Assembly: GCA_029204225.1 (NCBI GenBank)
Contig: CM055097.1
Span: 66,036,268-66,100,267 of the forward strand
DNA from: Diphasiastrum complanatum
Taxonomy: Eukaryota; Streptophyta; Lycopodiopsida; Lycopodiales; Lycopodiaceae
DNA: 64,000 nucleotides
Direction of reading: 5' to 3'
Positions 1 to 13,464 of the stretch are shown here, piece by piece. A program made the translations under genes and the position numbers. The notes below the pieces were generated by a model. The model was not told where the DNA came from, made no database searches, and was given only the letters and a program-made list of their open reading frames with translations. Numbering within the stretch: the first letter of the stretch is position 1; the number at the start of each line of letters is the position of its first letter.

Positions 1-2880
1 CTTTTTCAGTTCCAGTTACTTAGGATTTCCTTAAAACTGTTAACGATACCCTCACCGTTTCCTCTGTTCAAAACGCCATTGCTCGACACTCTTGACCTTC
101 ACCCAATCATAACATTTTCTTAATACACAAATCGAGAATTAGTACCTCCATTGATGACAAAGTTACCAATCCAGCCGATGCCTTCCAAAACGAACTTCCA
201 TGAGGAAAAAATGATACATCCGAAATCCTGAAAGACACGGTTAAGACTGGCTTTGTCTTCCAAGAAGATACTGTATCATTGGCCTTTTGAATTCATCTGC
301 ATAAGCTGACGCAAAAACATCAAACGGCATACCAGATGATTGCCTTGATGAAGGAAAACTGAAATGAAAACACCAATCCAAAACAGAAAAGCGAGCGATC
401 CATGTCTGGAAAGAAAAAATGCGAAACAAAACTTACTCGCATGAGCGCTTGCGATCCATCACGAAGCCGTAGTATCAGACAGAAAATGAAGAAAGAGATA
501 TGGTATACTTGATTAGGGCCTAAAAGAAGCTGCTGAATGAGAAAGGTGACCTCTTGGCCATGCCTACCCACAAGGGTCCTATTCCTATTCCTATTCCTAT
601 TCCTATTCTATTCAAGTTTGCTTTTAGCGTGCGTCATTGATCACAAAAAAATCGACAAATACAAACATCCCGAGTGTTGAAATTCATTTGTTTACCGCTT
701 CATTTTAGATTTATAGGCTTTTTATCTAGCTCAAAATCAACTGCTTTTAGTTATAAATCTTAGGTTTTAAGGTTTTATTTTAACCTTTTATCGATTCCAT
801 AACAGGTTTGTGGGTTTTTTTATAAGGTTAGTATAAAACGTTTTTACGAGCACTGGCGTGCATGCTTTTGTTCTAATATTTATTATTATTATTATTGTGA
901 TTTAGATTTTTTTACTTGCTTTTTTTATGGGGGGAGCTAGAAGATTTTCGTGGGCTTTAAATTTTCATGTTTGTTTTTTTTTTTTTAAAACATTTGCGCT
1001 TCTTGTTTTTGTGTTCTCAATGCAAGAACATTCACTTCTAAGATGTCATGGCTGCAAGATCTCTTTCCACAATCTGCTCACATCATGGAGATGTGATCCC
1101 ACGTGCCTGTTTCCGTGCGTGCGTTGTGGCTGGCGCTTTGTTTTCAGCTATGGTTTTTTTGTGTGTGGATGATGTTGTTGTTGTCTACTCTTCTATTCAA
1201 GATGGAAGGCTAGCGATTTAATTTTGAAGTAGAGACGAATTTGGTGGTTTTGCCATAGAAATACTTTGCATATTTGAGTTTTGACATCATTACTTCATAG
1301 CGATCTTTCGCTCTATTTTACGTGCAATTTTGTTTGTTTTTAGCATTTTTTGCTCGGTTGTTTTCAACTAAATATTCAAGCTAGTCATGCATTTATCGTT
1401 AGAGCACTTTCTCATGTATACATGCTTTTTTATAGCTCCAACCTGGTTTCCCGTTCGTTCATGGGTGCATTAGGAGTCGAATTTTCTATATCTTTATATT
1501 GTTGATCTCAATTTTTGAACGATTGGAGTAAATGGCGATCCTTTGTAACATGCTTCTACAAAATCTAGAGAGTTCATGATTTATCTTCTTTGTGTTGCAC
1601 CTTGATCTAGTTTACGAACGTGATGATGGCATCTACATTTTAGAAATGGTTGAAGGTGTTTTTATACAAACTTCTTGTGTAGGAGAGGGGGTTTGTTGCA
1701 AGTTTTGAGTACTATAGGTACATACAACGTCATAGGTGGGCTACTAAATAAAACCATAATTTTTCATAAGTTCATTTTAGTCAAAGTATGACTCTATCAA
1801 GTTGCTATAATTTGAAAGAATCCAACATAGGAATTAATCACTTAAGAATGAGATGAAGGCCAATACTTTCAATCAATAGAGGAAATATTCTCAGTCTTGC
1901 CCTCTATTAAAATTTACAATCAAGTAGTGCTCTACAGCTCAAAACTCACAAGTTCATTGTTCAATTTTTTGAACATTCTAACACTGTGATACTGATTTGA
2001 TTTCTCATGTCAATATATATGTCGCGCTACAAACATGGAGTTTTCAAAACAATGTGATCCACATTTGTGAGGCTCAAGTTTGTTGTGTTCCTCTTTTGAA
2101 ATATCAAAATTAATTCCAATTTTATCCTAGTAGTGATGTTTGATTGTTAAAGCAACAAAGTGTATAAATTAATTGCTCCTTCAATATTTTACTAATCGAT
2201 TTTTATTGGCCTTACAATCACATAGGAGATTACCTTTTATATTGTTACTTTTCGACGATTCTTGTGGTAATCAGTATTTGTGTTTGCAAGCAAGAAATAC
2301 CAATTTTTTTAGTACTTACCTTAGGCTTCTTCTTCATTTTTCCATTTTCCAAGGACCTTTATGTAGGCTTGCTTTAGACCAAACATCATCTAATCTTGAA
2401 ATGGCTGCTTTGAAGATGACTCTAATTTGGTATTCTAAGCAAACAATATGTGAAAATATATTATTTTTTCTATTATACAAACCTCTGTATGGAGTGTATA
2501 AATTGTAAAAATTTCAAATCCAAAGATGATCCAAAATATTAGAAAAGGCCAAGAATGATTGCAATAAACACAAATTTCTTCAATTTTAGACAATGCATCC
2601 ATTAGCTTGTTATTTTGATCAAAATCACTTACCAAAAGCAAATAGAATCGAAAAACTATTCATAAATTACAAGCCTTTGTTAACAGGCCATATAACAACA
2701 AGATAGCATTCAATTAATCACCTATATGCACATCAATCAAGCACACAACATAATCTCTACACAAATGTAGAAATACCAAAATGAGCTGATAGCATTTTTC
2801 AAAAAAAAATTCAAATCCAAAATGGACAAAGGATTCACTTTTTTCACACATTTCATCCTATTTATAGGTGTGAGAGATGA
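1..2880. other. Gene-free AT-rich spacer
   Basis: No reading frame here carries a recognisable domain. The open frames are short, low in complexity and not supported by splice-linked neighbours. Apart from the short TATTCC repeat at 577-613, I see nothing in it. A regulatory role for a gene outside the window cannot be excluded. Confidence 0.5.
577..613. repeat. (CCTATT)n short tandem repeat
   Basis: About six hexamer copies of CCTATT in a row, the last one shortened. A simple microsatellite with no coding role. Confidence 0.85.
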
Positions 2881-4380
<1,500 letters not shown>

Positions 4381-4710
4381 GTGAGCAAACTTCAGGAAGC
4401 TTTGGCAAATGCGCAAGAATAAGTTGACAAAGTTGTCTACGATGCCAAGCAGCAAATTCCACTCTTGCAAGGCCAATTGGATATGGCTAAGTTAGAAAAG
4501 GAGTGCATCTTGAAGGACTTGGATATCATAGTCGAAGAGTGAGACAATTTGCTGCACACACCAGTAGCCGGTCGGCCAGTCTCTCAAGAGGAAATCAATT
4601 ACCTCCTTTGAAAAGTGGATAGCTACAAATCCGCTCTGTCAAGTTTCCAGCAAAGATAGTTTACTAAGGTCTTCCTCTCCTAGAATGCCGAGTAAGTTGG
4701 CCAGGAATGT
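4381..4710 (+). pseudogene. Decayed fragment of gypsy accessory ORF (coiled-coil region)
   Basis: Translated in one frame, this stretch aligns with residues encoded at about 35630-35960 in the accessory ORF of the gypsy element: KLQEALANAQE then VDKVVYDAKQQ, and later VSQEEINYLL then KVDSYKSALSSFQ, against SLQNALTTAQD, VDQTVQDAKQQ, VTPTEIVYLF and KVETYKVALQGFQ. It is interrupted by at least five in-frame stops. No LTR or pol sequence is visible beside it, so it is an isolated, old relic from a related but distinct element. It matters because it shows that the accessory ORF is shared by more than one element copy. Confidence 0.7.
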
Positions 4711-4754
4711 TTGTTAAGGCATTAAAATACGTTTTTATTTATCATTACATAATC

Positions 4755-5280
4755 TCCAAACAAAAGTATCAGAGTCACCAACACATGAATCATTGTAAAA
4801 TGTCACATATTCCTTGCTAGTTATATCGTTCTGAAATTGTATTGGATAAAGTTCCAAGACTAAAATACATGTTCAATGCATTCTAGAATATTACAAAGTT
4901 GAAAGTTTTCACTAACATTATGAAAAGTACACACAAAATGACAAGAATAATCTAAAAAACATACATAATCAATCTCATGTTTTTAATTTTTTTTTATGAT
5001 ATTTATTTATAAACAGGAATCTAATAAGTAAAGTTTCTAAGATAGATTTTTAATTTTGGTCTTCTCATTGGAAGTATTGGAGTCACCAACATATGAATCA
5101 TTGCAATGATGTCACATACACCTTGCTAGATATCATACATTTATTTGCAGCATAATTAAAAAGACCGTATTAAAAGATTCTTTAAAGTGGCTTTTTTAAT
5201 TTGTATCGAATGAAATTCCAAGATATGAATACATATTGACTAGATTCTAGATTATTGAAATTAATGTAAATATCTATGAG
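4755..5280. repeat. Diverged direct repeat, two copies
   Basis: About 4765-4910 and 5063-5270 share the ordered blocks GTCACCAACA, ATGAATCATTG, CCTTGCTAG and AATTCCAAGA-like text. The second copy carries extra sequence. Origin unknown; no coding potential. Confidence 0.5.
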
Positions 5281-5452
5281 ACTAGCCTTTGCTTCTAGTT
5301 ATGCTTTGGACACATTTATGTAAAATCTAAGTAGACACACATTATGGACTAGATAATTATTGTTTGAGGCCAATTCTAAGAATATAAAGCATAATCATAC
5401 AATTGTAGAATCTGAGTAGACACACATTATGTATAGTGGAAGGCCCCTCCAT

Positions 5453-6000
<548 letters not shown>

Positions 6001-6152
6001 TTGGCATGCCTTATATTCTAAGAATATCTTATTATATTAAAATAGAAAGTGGTACCTTATGAAGAAAGTTAAGTGAAAATTTCATATAAGGGTGTGCATT
6101 GAGGCTTGTATAAGAGAGAGTTTTTCATTTAAGGGTGTGTCTTGAGGCTTGT

Positions 6153-6314
<162 letters not shown>

Positions 6315-6329
6315 GTTCTAAGTGATACA

Positions 6330-8498
6330 ATGGATATGGAGGATGCATCAATGGAGCTTGGAGGCAGACACTTCAAATCATCAATTACTCCAGCAACAAA
6401 GTCGGTGATGATGACAAGAGATAGAAAAGAAATAGCGGAATTAATGGGGTCAAGCACGAAAGATCACCAATTGGTAGAAATACCAACAAAGCCTGAAATA
6501 AAGATTAATACACATTCCACAAAAATTCGAACGTGCATTTCCATTTTGGGTACGTATGCTCAGTGGTCTAGAGGCTATTTGTTTGCTTTTGCTAGCAACA
6601 ACACTTCACAAATTTATTCAATTGTTGGGCACAAGTTGGGATAGGCATAACATCAGTTTGATAATCACTTATATGCTTCTACAGGAGTCACGGTACTCGA
6701 AAAAATGGTGTATTATGCCATCTTTGGAAATCTTGTAACATATTTTTCCCAGGGTTTGCATTTGGATGTTGCTTCTTCAGCCAAGAATGTAAACAATCTC
6801 ATCGGTGTCTCCACTGTTTCAGCTCTTGTAGGAGCTTACATTGCAGAGACACATCTAGGTCGTTACCGGACGATCATTTTTTTCTTCATAATCTATTGTC
6901 TGGTGAGAGAGGAACTTGAGTGCATGGATTTTCTTGCTAGCAATTTATAATTTATTAATGCTTTTTGTTAATAAAATGCATGGATTTCCTTGCTAGCAAT
7001 TTATAATTTATTAATGCTTTTTATTACTAAAATTTATTGTTTGGTTGTTGTTACAGGGGCTTGCTTCTATGACAGCAACCACTTCAGTGTTGTCTATCAG
7101 TCCAATCCACTGCTCACTAGGAAGTCCTGATTGTATTAAGGCCTCAGATAATCAACTCAAAATTTCCCTCATATCTTTGTATATTATTGTGGTAGGGACG
7201 AGTGCTAACCCATGCTACCAAGCTTTTGGGGGAGACCAATTCGATGATGAAGGTGATGTGGAGGAAAAGGAGCAAAAAGCCTCCTACTTCAATTGGTTAT
7301 TTCTTGCTATGTACTTGGGCCCTCTTATCGCATTCACATGTATAGTGTATATCCAAGAGAACATTGGCTGGAATTGGGCATTTGCTATCCTTACCACCTG
7401 TATGCTGATGGCGTTGCTTATTTTAGTTGCTAACCACTCAAACTATCGTAAAAGGCCACTGAGTGGCAGCCCTTTGACCCGCTTGGTGCAAGTGCTGGTA
7501 GCGGCCACTCGCACACCAATGACTTCAGGTAAAACATTGTTTTTTTATCACCTTCATCTCATGAATAACTGCAACATCATGTAGCAATTCTAGAAGCTTT
7601 TCATCCTCATTTAATATCTGTTGCTTTCATTTTGTTTTCATTGTTCTGTGATGCAAAACAAAGGCATCCATCCAAGCAAGGTATATATTTTTTGTTGTAT
7701 GGGCATAAAATAGTATGGCACGTATTTGAACTCTTAGTAAGTGCTTTTGATTGCGTGTCTTCTTGGAAGTCACAATTAACTATCTGCATATTTTCACCGT
7801 GTGTTGATATAGTTATGTGGTTTGGCTTCTAGTTTTAGCTTACTTATATGTGCTAACTTTTTATCTCCTTCTCTTTCCTCAAAAGTCACTTCTAGCTACT
7901 TTCTAACTTTCTCACCACTATTTATAAGATTATATAAATGTCGGCTTGTATTCATATGACAATCTTAACAAATTTTTCATAAAAAATCCAAACATTGAAT
8001 CTACCAATATGTATTTAATTGTTTTGTAGGTTCCTAGACAAAGCATCAATATGTCTTGATATGTCTGAGAATATGTTGCGACAAAGTGCTTGGAGGCTAT
8101 GTACAGTGACTCAAGTAGAGGAGGTTAAATTAATTGTGCGTATCATGCCCATATGGATAACATGCCTCATGTATGGCATCTGCTTTTCTCAAACAATGAC
8201 ATTCTTCGTCAAACAAGGTAGCAAGAGAGAAACGCATATAGGCACAATTCACATTCCTCCAACATCATTATCAATCTTTAATTTGATCGCAGGCATTTTG
8301 TTTATGCCCATATATGACAGGCTCTTCATTCCATTTGCTCGTCATTTCACTGGAAACATGAGAGGAGTCACAATGTTGCAGCGAATTGGAATTGGGTTGG
8401 TCTTGGCAACTCTTTCCATGTTTGTTGCTGCCTTGGTTGAGAACAGTATCTTTGAATCCAAGTATACTGATATCTTACATTCTTTCTTACATAGCTAA
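6330..8498 (+). CDS. NPF (NRT1/PTR) family proton-coupled transporter, 3'-truncated
   Basis: NPF proteins are 12-helix plasma-membrane or vacuolar symporters for nitrate, peptides or hormones. Exons read 6330-6549, 6685-6902, 7057-7528 and 8030-8498; phases match at the first two introns (GT-AG throughout). Diagnostic text: LEKMVYYAIFGNLVTYF, LIGVSTVSALVGAYIAETHLG, FGGDQFDD, GSPLTRLVQVLVAA, RFLDKASI (exon 4 start), FMPIYDRLFIPFAR and RGVTMLQRIGIGL. The family ExxE[R/K] proton motif reads TVLEK (residues 76-80), so the first Glu is lost. Exon 3 ends in phase 1 but exon 4 needs phase 2, and the usual 30-45 residue loop before FLDKA is absent, so a small exon between 7530 and 8029 is unresolved. 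The frame stops after MFVAALVEN, removing the last three or so helices. About 459 codons are found against a usual 550-620. Probably a pseudogene, or a recently broken gene. Substrate unknown. Confidence 0.85.
6921..7032. repeat. 56-bp tandem duplication in NPF intron 2
   Basis: Two adjacent 56-bp copies, starting TGCATGGATT, within the second intron (6903-7056). They differ at a few bases. The duplication lies outside the splice sites and should not change the protein. Confidence 0.9.
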
Positions 8499-8669
8499 TT
8501 CTCATGGATCATAGGCTTTCTCATTTTGGAGATTTTTTCTTTTCCAACGATGAGAAACAATTTGAAAAGTCAAGAGCCTACCTAGTCAACTCGGGATTAT
8601 GGTTGTGCCCAGATTGTTGATGCTAGACTAACATCATTCTCTTGATGTAAAGATATGGTAGAATGAGAA

Positions 8670-10005
8670 AAACTATGAGCATTTTGCTTCAAAAGGTTCA
8701 GAAAAAACTTACTTTGTCCTCTAATATAGAGGCTGAGCTATCAGGTACAAATCTGACGGGTGCTCTTCTTTCTCTCGTGGATCTTCTTGGAGAGTCCGCA
8801 GTCAGATCGATGGCCTTGCCTTTGTCAAGTTTCTTAATTTTGCTGATTGCTGAATTGTGGTGAGTAGCAAGTGTCCTGGGTATAGGGTGTGTGCCTTGCT
8901 GCTCGTCGTCTGAACAGTCACTCTGTCCATCTGGAATTTGAGCATCTTATTCCGGATGCTTAAGGTCCGCTCCCTCCGTAGATGCTGGCAGGTCATAGTA
9001 GCCTCTGGTCAAGATTTCGTAGCCAACTAGATCTCTTTCAGCCATTGTCTTTGACTCATCAAATTTGACTTCTCTGACAGTCTTGATTTGTTTGTTGTCA
9101 AGCATGTAGATCCTGTAGTATGATGAATGAACATCATATCCTATGAGAAATCCCTGCTCTACCTTTTCATCCAACTTCTTTCTTTTCTGATCTGGAATGT
9201 GGGCGTATGCGACACATCAAAAAATGCACACATATGTCAGACTTGGTTTGTTGCCCCACTAAACCTCGTGTGGCATGGTATGTGCAACACTGGATCTACC
9301 TCTCCTGTTCTGCAGGTAGTTGGCTGTAGCTACTGCTTCAGCCCATAAAATTTTTGATGCCTTTGAATAGACCATCATGGATCTCGCAGCTTCCATGAGA
9401 GTCCGATTTTTCCTCTCTGCCACACCATTGTGTTGTGGTGTGTAGGCTGCAGTCTTCAAGTGAAGTATGCCTTTGCTGGTACAAAACTCTACAAAGCATT
9501 TGGAGACGTATTCTCTTCCTCTGTCTGTTCTCAGCTGCTTCACCTTCTTGTCAGTCCATTTCTTAGCCCAATTCACGAACTTTGTGAATTTGTCTAGGGC
9601 CTCTGACTTGTTGTGGATAAAGTACACGGCTGCAAACTTGTTGAAGTCGTCAATGAAAGTGATGTAGTACTTTGAACCTCTCAGGGAGACCACATCAAAC
9701 AGTCCACAGATGTCAGAGTGTACCAGTTCCAGGAGTTCTTTCATTCTGAAAGAGTCCTTGGTGAATGGTATACATGACATCTTGCCTTTGTTACAGGCAT
9801 CACAAGATTTCAAGCATGTTGCATCTTTGATGTTGACTCTAGTGAATTCTCCACTTTGGCTAGCGCTGTATTAAACAACTATATTCATGTGATACAGCCT
9901 CCTGTGCCATATTATATCCATCGACTCATTGATCTGGTGAGCTTGCTCTGAAGGTACTCGGATCCCGAGGTGATACAGGTTCCCCTTTCCCTTTCTTATG
10001 GTGAT
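8670..10005 (-). mobile_element. Ty1/copia pol fragment: GAG-pre-integrase, integrase, start of RT linker
   Basis: Read right to left, the minus strand gives the GAG-pre-integrase signature WHRRLYHMN, then CDACNKGKM and the integrase core with its acidic triad visible: VHSDICG, LRTDRGREY and the Glu in HNGVAERKNRT. After a frameshift come GFLIGYDVHSSYYRIY and, near 8730-8770, RRSTRERRAPVRF, the usual linker ahead of copia reverse transcriptase. It stops abruptly at both ends, with no RT, gag or LTR attached. Frames shift near 9200 and 8960. It lies just beyond the point where the NPF gene breaks off, on the opposite strand, so it may mark the rearrangement that removed the NPF 3' end. Confidence 0.88.
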
Positions 10006-11890
10006 TGTTGGAAATTAAGCCCACAATTGTCTCCTTGGAATCATAACTTAGACAACCAATGTATTTGAAGGACATCTACAACGGGCTTCCGGCTGATTTC
10101 TAGCAAAGGTTAACCAATCCCATCATAATTTCAAGTTCAGATGTTAAGTTTAATAACTTGAACTCATTGAAGACTTGGCCATCTTCAAGGACTTCCACAA
10201 ACTTGCATTTAGAACAAGTCTGCAGATTTACATTACTTTTTCAACAGTCTGTAGAAATACACTAAGTGTCGCACAGTTTGCATTTTTCGCACTTGCCTTC
10301 GACTTCTTCCGTTCAATTATTTTGAAGAAGTCAACTTGTTCACAGCTCAACAATAAACTACTTTCAACACCGCCGGCATTTTTGCATTTTCTCAAAAATG
10401 CGAAGAGAGAGAGAATTCCAGAAGGTCCTCTATTTTTAAGGGTTAAACTATTAAAGACACCTTCGCCAACTTTCTAAGGGCACCTTAAACATGTTTTAAG
10501 GGCACCTTCGGCCTTTTCGCATTTTTTTCAAAAAGTGCGAGAGAGTCAAATTGTTAAAGACATCTTTGATTTTTTGAGGGGCACCTTCAACTTTCTAAGG
10601 GCAGTTTCTGAACGAGAAACGTTTTCAGCCACTTTTCAAAATTTGCAAAGTGAGAGAATTTGCGACGTCCTCGTTCACATCAACAATCCTGATTTGTTGG
10701 CCGTATATACTATGTATAGTTGTCACAAATGCCATATACTTCCAAGTACAACAACTTTTCTAATTAGGTGAAAAACATTCAATATAGTTAATACACAGAT
10801 GAAATCTATAAATAGATCATCCAAACACAGATTATTGGTTGCTCCGTCCATGAGACGTATTATTTGAGCCTCCCAGTTACGCCATCGATTTTTGGTTTTA
10901 AGTGCTATTTGTATTGCGCTTCAGTGTAATATAGCAGCAGCAGCTTTTCTATCCGTGTATAACATAGACGAATGCTTGTTGTGATTGAATGCAGTTCATC
11001 ACTGTTTGATCACGCTTGTTTACTCACTTTGATCAGAACACGGACGTCTACGTCTCCTTAGTTTCTGATCAGATGATGGCTGTCTTTGACACCTGAGAAA
11101 CTCGCAATATCATACTGCTCTTTCTGAACCAAACTTCACATTGAATCTAATTTTCAATAATACCACACACAAACCATTTCTAATCTCTTCAATCAGAAAG
11201 TATTCTTGTTAGTTCTCTATCAAGCTTTCAAGCTTGACCTCTCTTGAGCATTCTAGCTTAGTCTTTTAGAGATATATTTTAGAGTTGCTATTGTGCTACT
11301 GCTTATCAGCAGAGCTGCTTATTATCAGACTATTTATCAGCTACTCAGAGACAACTTAGAGTGCACGATTTCTATCCGCTATTGTTTTGCGCTCATTAGC
11401 ATCTGATTTTGTTTTTCTGAATCAATACTATCTTCTTATTGCATTCAGTATATGTCAAAATGCATGCATCTCTATATTGCTTTTGTAGCTGATAGAAATT
11501 GTCTGAGAATTTAGTACTTTATGTTTGGCTACGTAATCACTTAGTATCTAGCGATTTCAAAGTTAGTTGCTAGAGATTGAACATGATTTTTCATCACTAC
11601 TGCTTTGTTCTTCTGTAATAGTTGATCTAACCATTAAGACAGTTGATATTCAACAACGTTCTATTTCCAAACTCGAATATTGTTCGAGATAGTTTATCTG
11701 TCGAGTTCGTTTCAAGTTTGAGCTTCAAGTTTGAACAAGAATAGAAATGTTTCGAGTCTGGTTTCAAATTTGAGTTTGAGTTTCCCAGCCTTTGTCAATT
11801 AGACTGTGCACTTTGCTGGTAGATCCAAGATTTGTCTGTTGAGGTGTTCTACATCCAAAGCTGGGACATCACACTCCTTCACTTTTGCTA
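10006..11890. other. Unassigned sequence, possibly a degraded LTR and leader
   Basis: The left edge reads TGTTGGAAATTAAG, as copia LTRs often begin, and interrupts the minus-strand copia fragment. A TATA-like CTATAAATAG lies at about 10807. Between 10370 and 10660 there are three diverged copies of a hairpin-like unit (TGCATTTTCTCAAAAATGCG and relatives) with CACCTTCGCC / GCACCTTCGGCC words like those in the gypsy leader. No matching second LTR, primer site or TSD was found, so this remains unassigned. Confidence 0.4.
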
Positions 11891-11894
11891 TCTT

Positions 11895-13150
11895 TCACCA
11901 CTACCAAATCATTCTGTAGTGTTCTAATGCTTCTTCTCTGGTTGCGACAACCCTCCAATCTTCACATAATATCTTGTGTTGAGCTTGTTGTTCCTTTGGA
12001 ACATATGCATTGGTGTGTCTCACAAGGCTGTTCTCAATGAAATAGGCATGACCTCTCACGACCACTCATGACATTATCTGCACCCCCATTATACATTGTA
12101 CGGATTGCCCTCCAGTTCGCCTGGGCCTAATCTGTCATGAATCCCCAAAAGTCAGCATTGTCATGACCAGAACGCTCCATGACTATGTTGAGCATCTCCC
12201 AGAATAGAATTTGTGTCTCAGTATCCTCTTCTTTCATCTCACATGTACACTGAACCAAAACAATCAAGAGCACGTTCATAAGTTTTTCTTCAAATTAGAA
12301 AAAGTTTTATCCAACATTGTTGGAAAAGAAAAATGGTACCTTGGGTCGTAGACATGGCATGCCATTGTTGACCATCCAATTACTATTCTGGTGTGATCAA
12401 ATTGAACCCAAGCATACTTGAGATCTCCATTGCTTGTGCGTCGCATTTGATTTACTAGATCTGCTCCTAAAGTAGGTCCCTTCGTTGACATTTTGAAAAC
12501 AAAGCATCGGTCTTCCAAAGAACCTTGTCCTGAGAATCTGCTACCATGAAAGAATTCATACATTGAATTCTTCTTTAGGTGTAGAAGGCTATCTAGACCA
12601 TCTCCTAAAGGCATTACTATGTTCTTTGCCTTTGAGACCATCCAACATAATCTGAAACATATACACCATAGATTGGAACTTCTTTTTTTGGGGGCCAATT
12701 TTGTTTTTTTGCCAAAACATAGATTTAAGGATGATGTACCTTTTATTTTGGACAAGAGGAAACAACTCATCTAAAAAGTTTCCAAGTTTCAGATCTCTGA
12801 CAACTTGATTTGGCAGACGATTAGGCTTTGTTAGAGTTGATGAGATCAACTCTCTTGCAATCATCATTTGCACTTTTCGTGGTCCAACATTTTTGTCAAC
12901 ATTTACCGCCCTTTCAACCAATAGTCTAGTGTTTTCAATACTCCTCTTCGATGTCCCGGGTTGCACGTAATGTAAATGGTTTCCAGAGTGTATCATCAAC
13001 CTAGTGAGTGTCTCATTGTTTGGCATGACATAGTACAAAATTTAAGAGCAAGTGTCAACACATGTTGCATGTCGTTTGCAGAAATCACTAGTTATGTGCT
13101 TGATTCCAATTGACAGTGTTAGTTTGAGAGTCATAATGAACTCGTAGAGT
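11895..13150 (-). pseudogene. MULE-like DNA transposase relic with one intron
   Basis: The minus strand from about 13040 encodes ARELISSTLTKPNRLPNQVV, then AWVQFDHTRIVIGWSTMA and CHVYDPR. A GT-AG intron at 12250-12339 joins this to CTCEMKEEDTETQILFW, then GFMTD, a stop, AQANWRAIRTMYNGG, ERSCLFH, a stop and HTNAYVPKEQQAQHKIL. The spacing of acidic residues and the late C/H block resembles the DDE core of Mutator-like transposases. That assignment is from memory of the fold pattern, not from a search. At least two in-frame stops and one frame change show it is dead. No terminal inverted repeats were recognised. Confidence 0.55.
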
Positions 13151-13164
13151 CTTCACTTGTCGAC

Positions 13165-13440
13165 CGCAGGTATGATCTATTGTTGATGAATCATCATCCC
13201 CTCTTTGGACTACTGGCTTGATAATCCAAGTGATTGGATCTACTTTGACCGCACGCTCACGATTTTCAAAAGTAATTTTATCGGTACCCCAGTTATGTAT
13301 TACTTGCGCAACTCTTAATCATGGACGTCCCAATAAAACTCGATATACATTTGGTGCATCAGGTAAGTCCATTACTACAAAAAGTAATAACAAACTGAAC
13401 TCCTGAACCTCCATCACTCACAGCTGCTTCTTTACTAAAT
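13165..13440 (-). pseudogene. Retroelement aspartic-protease-like fragment
   Basis: The minus strand encodes VVMDLPDAPNVYRVLLGRP, one stop in the place of the expected Trp, then LRVAQVIHNWGTDKITF and ENRERAVKVDPITW. The LLGRPWL..A..IHNWG block is typical of the C-terminal half of gypsy-type retroelement proteases. The catalytic DSG part was not found. The frame runs almost directly into the transposase relic to its left, so two unrelated element fragments are now joined. Confidence 0.5.
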
Positions 13441-13464
13441 TGTCTATGCTGTATTGGTAAGGTG

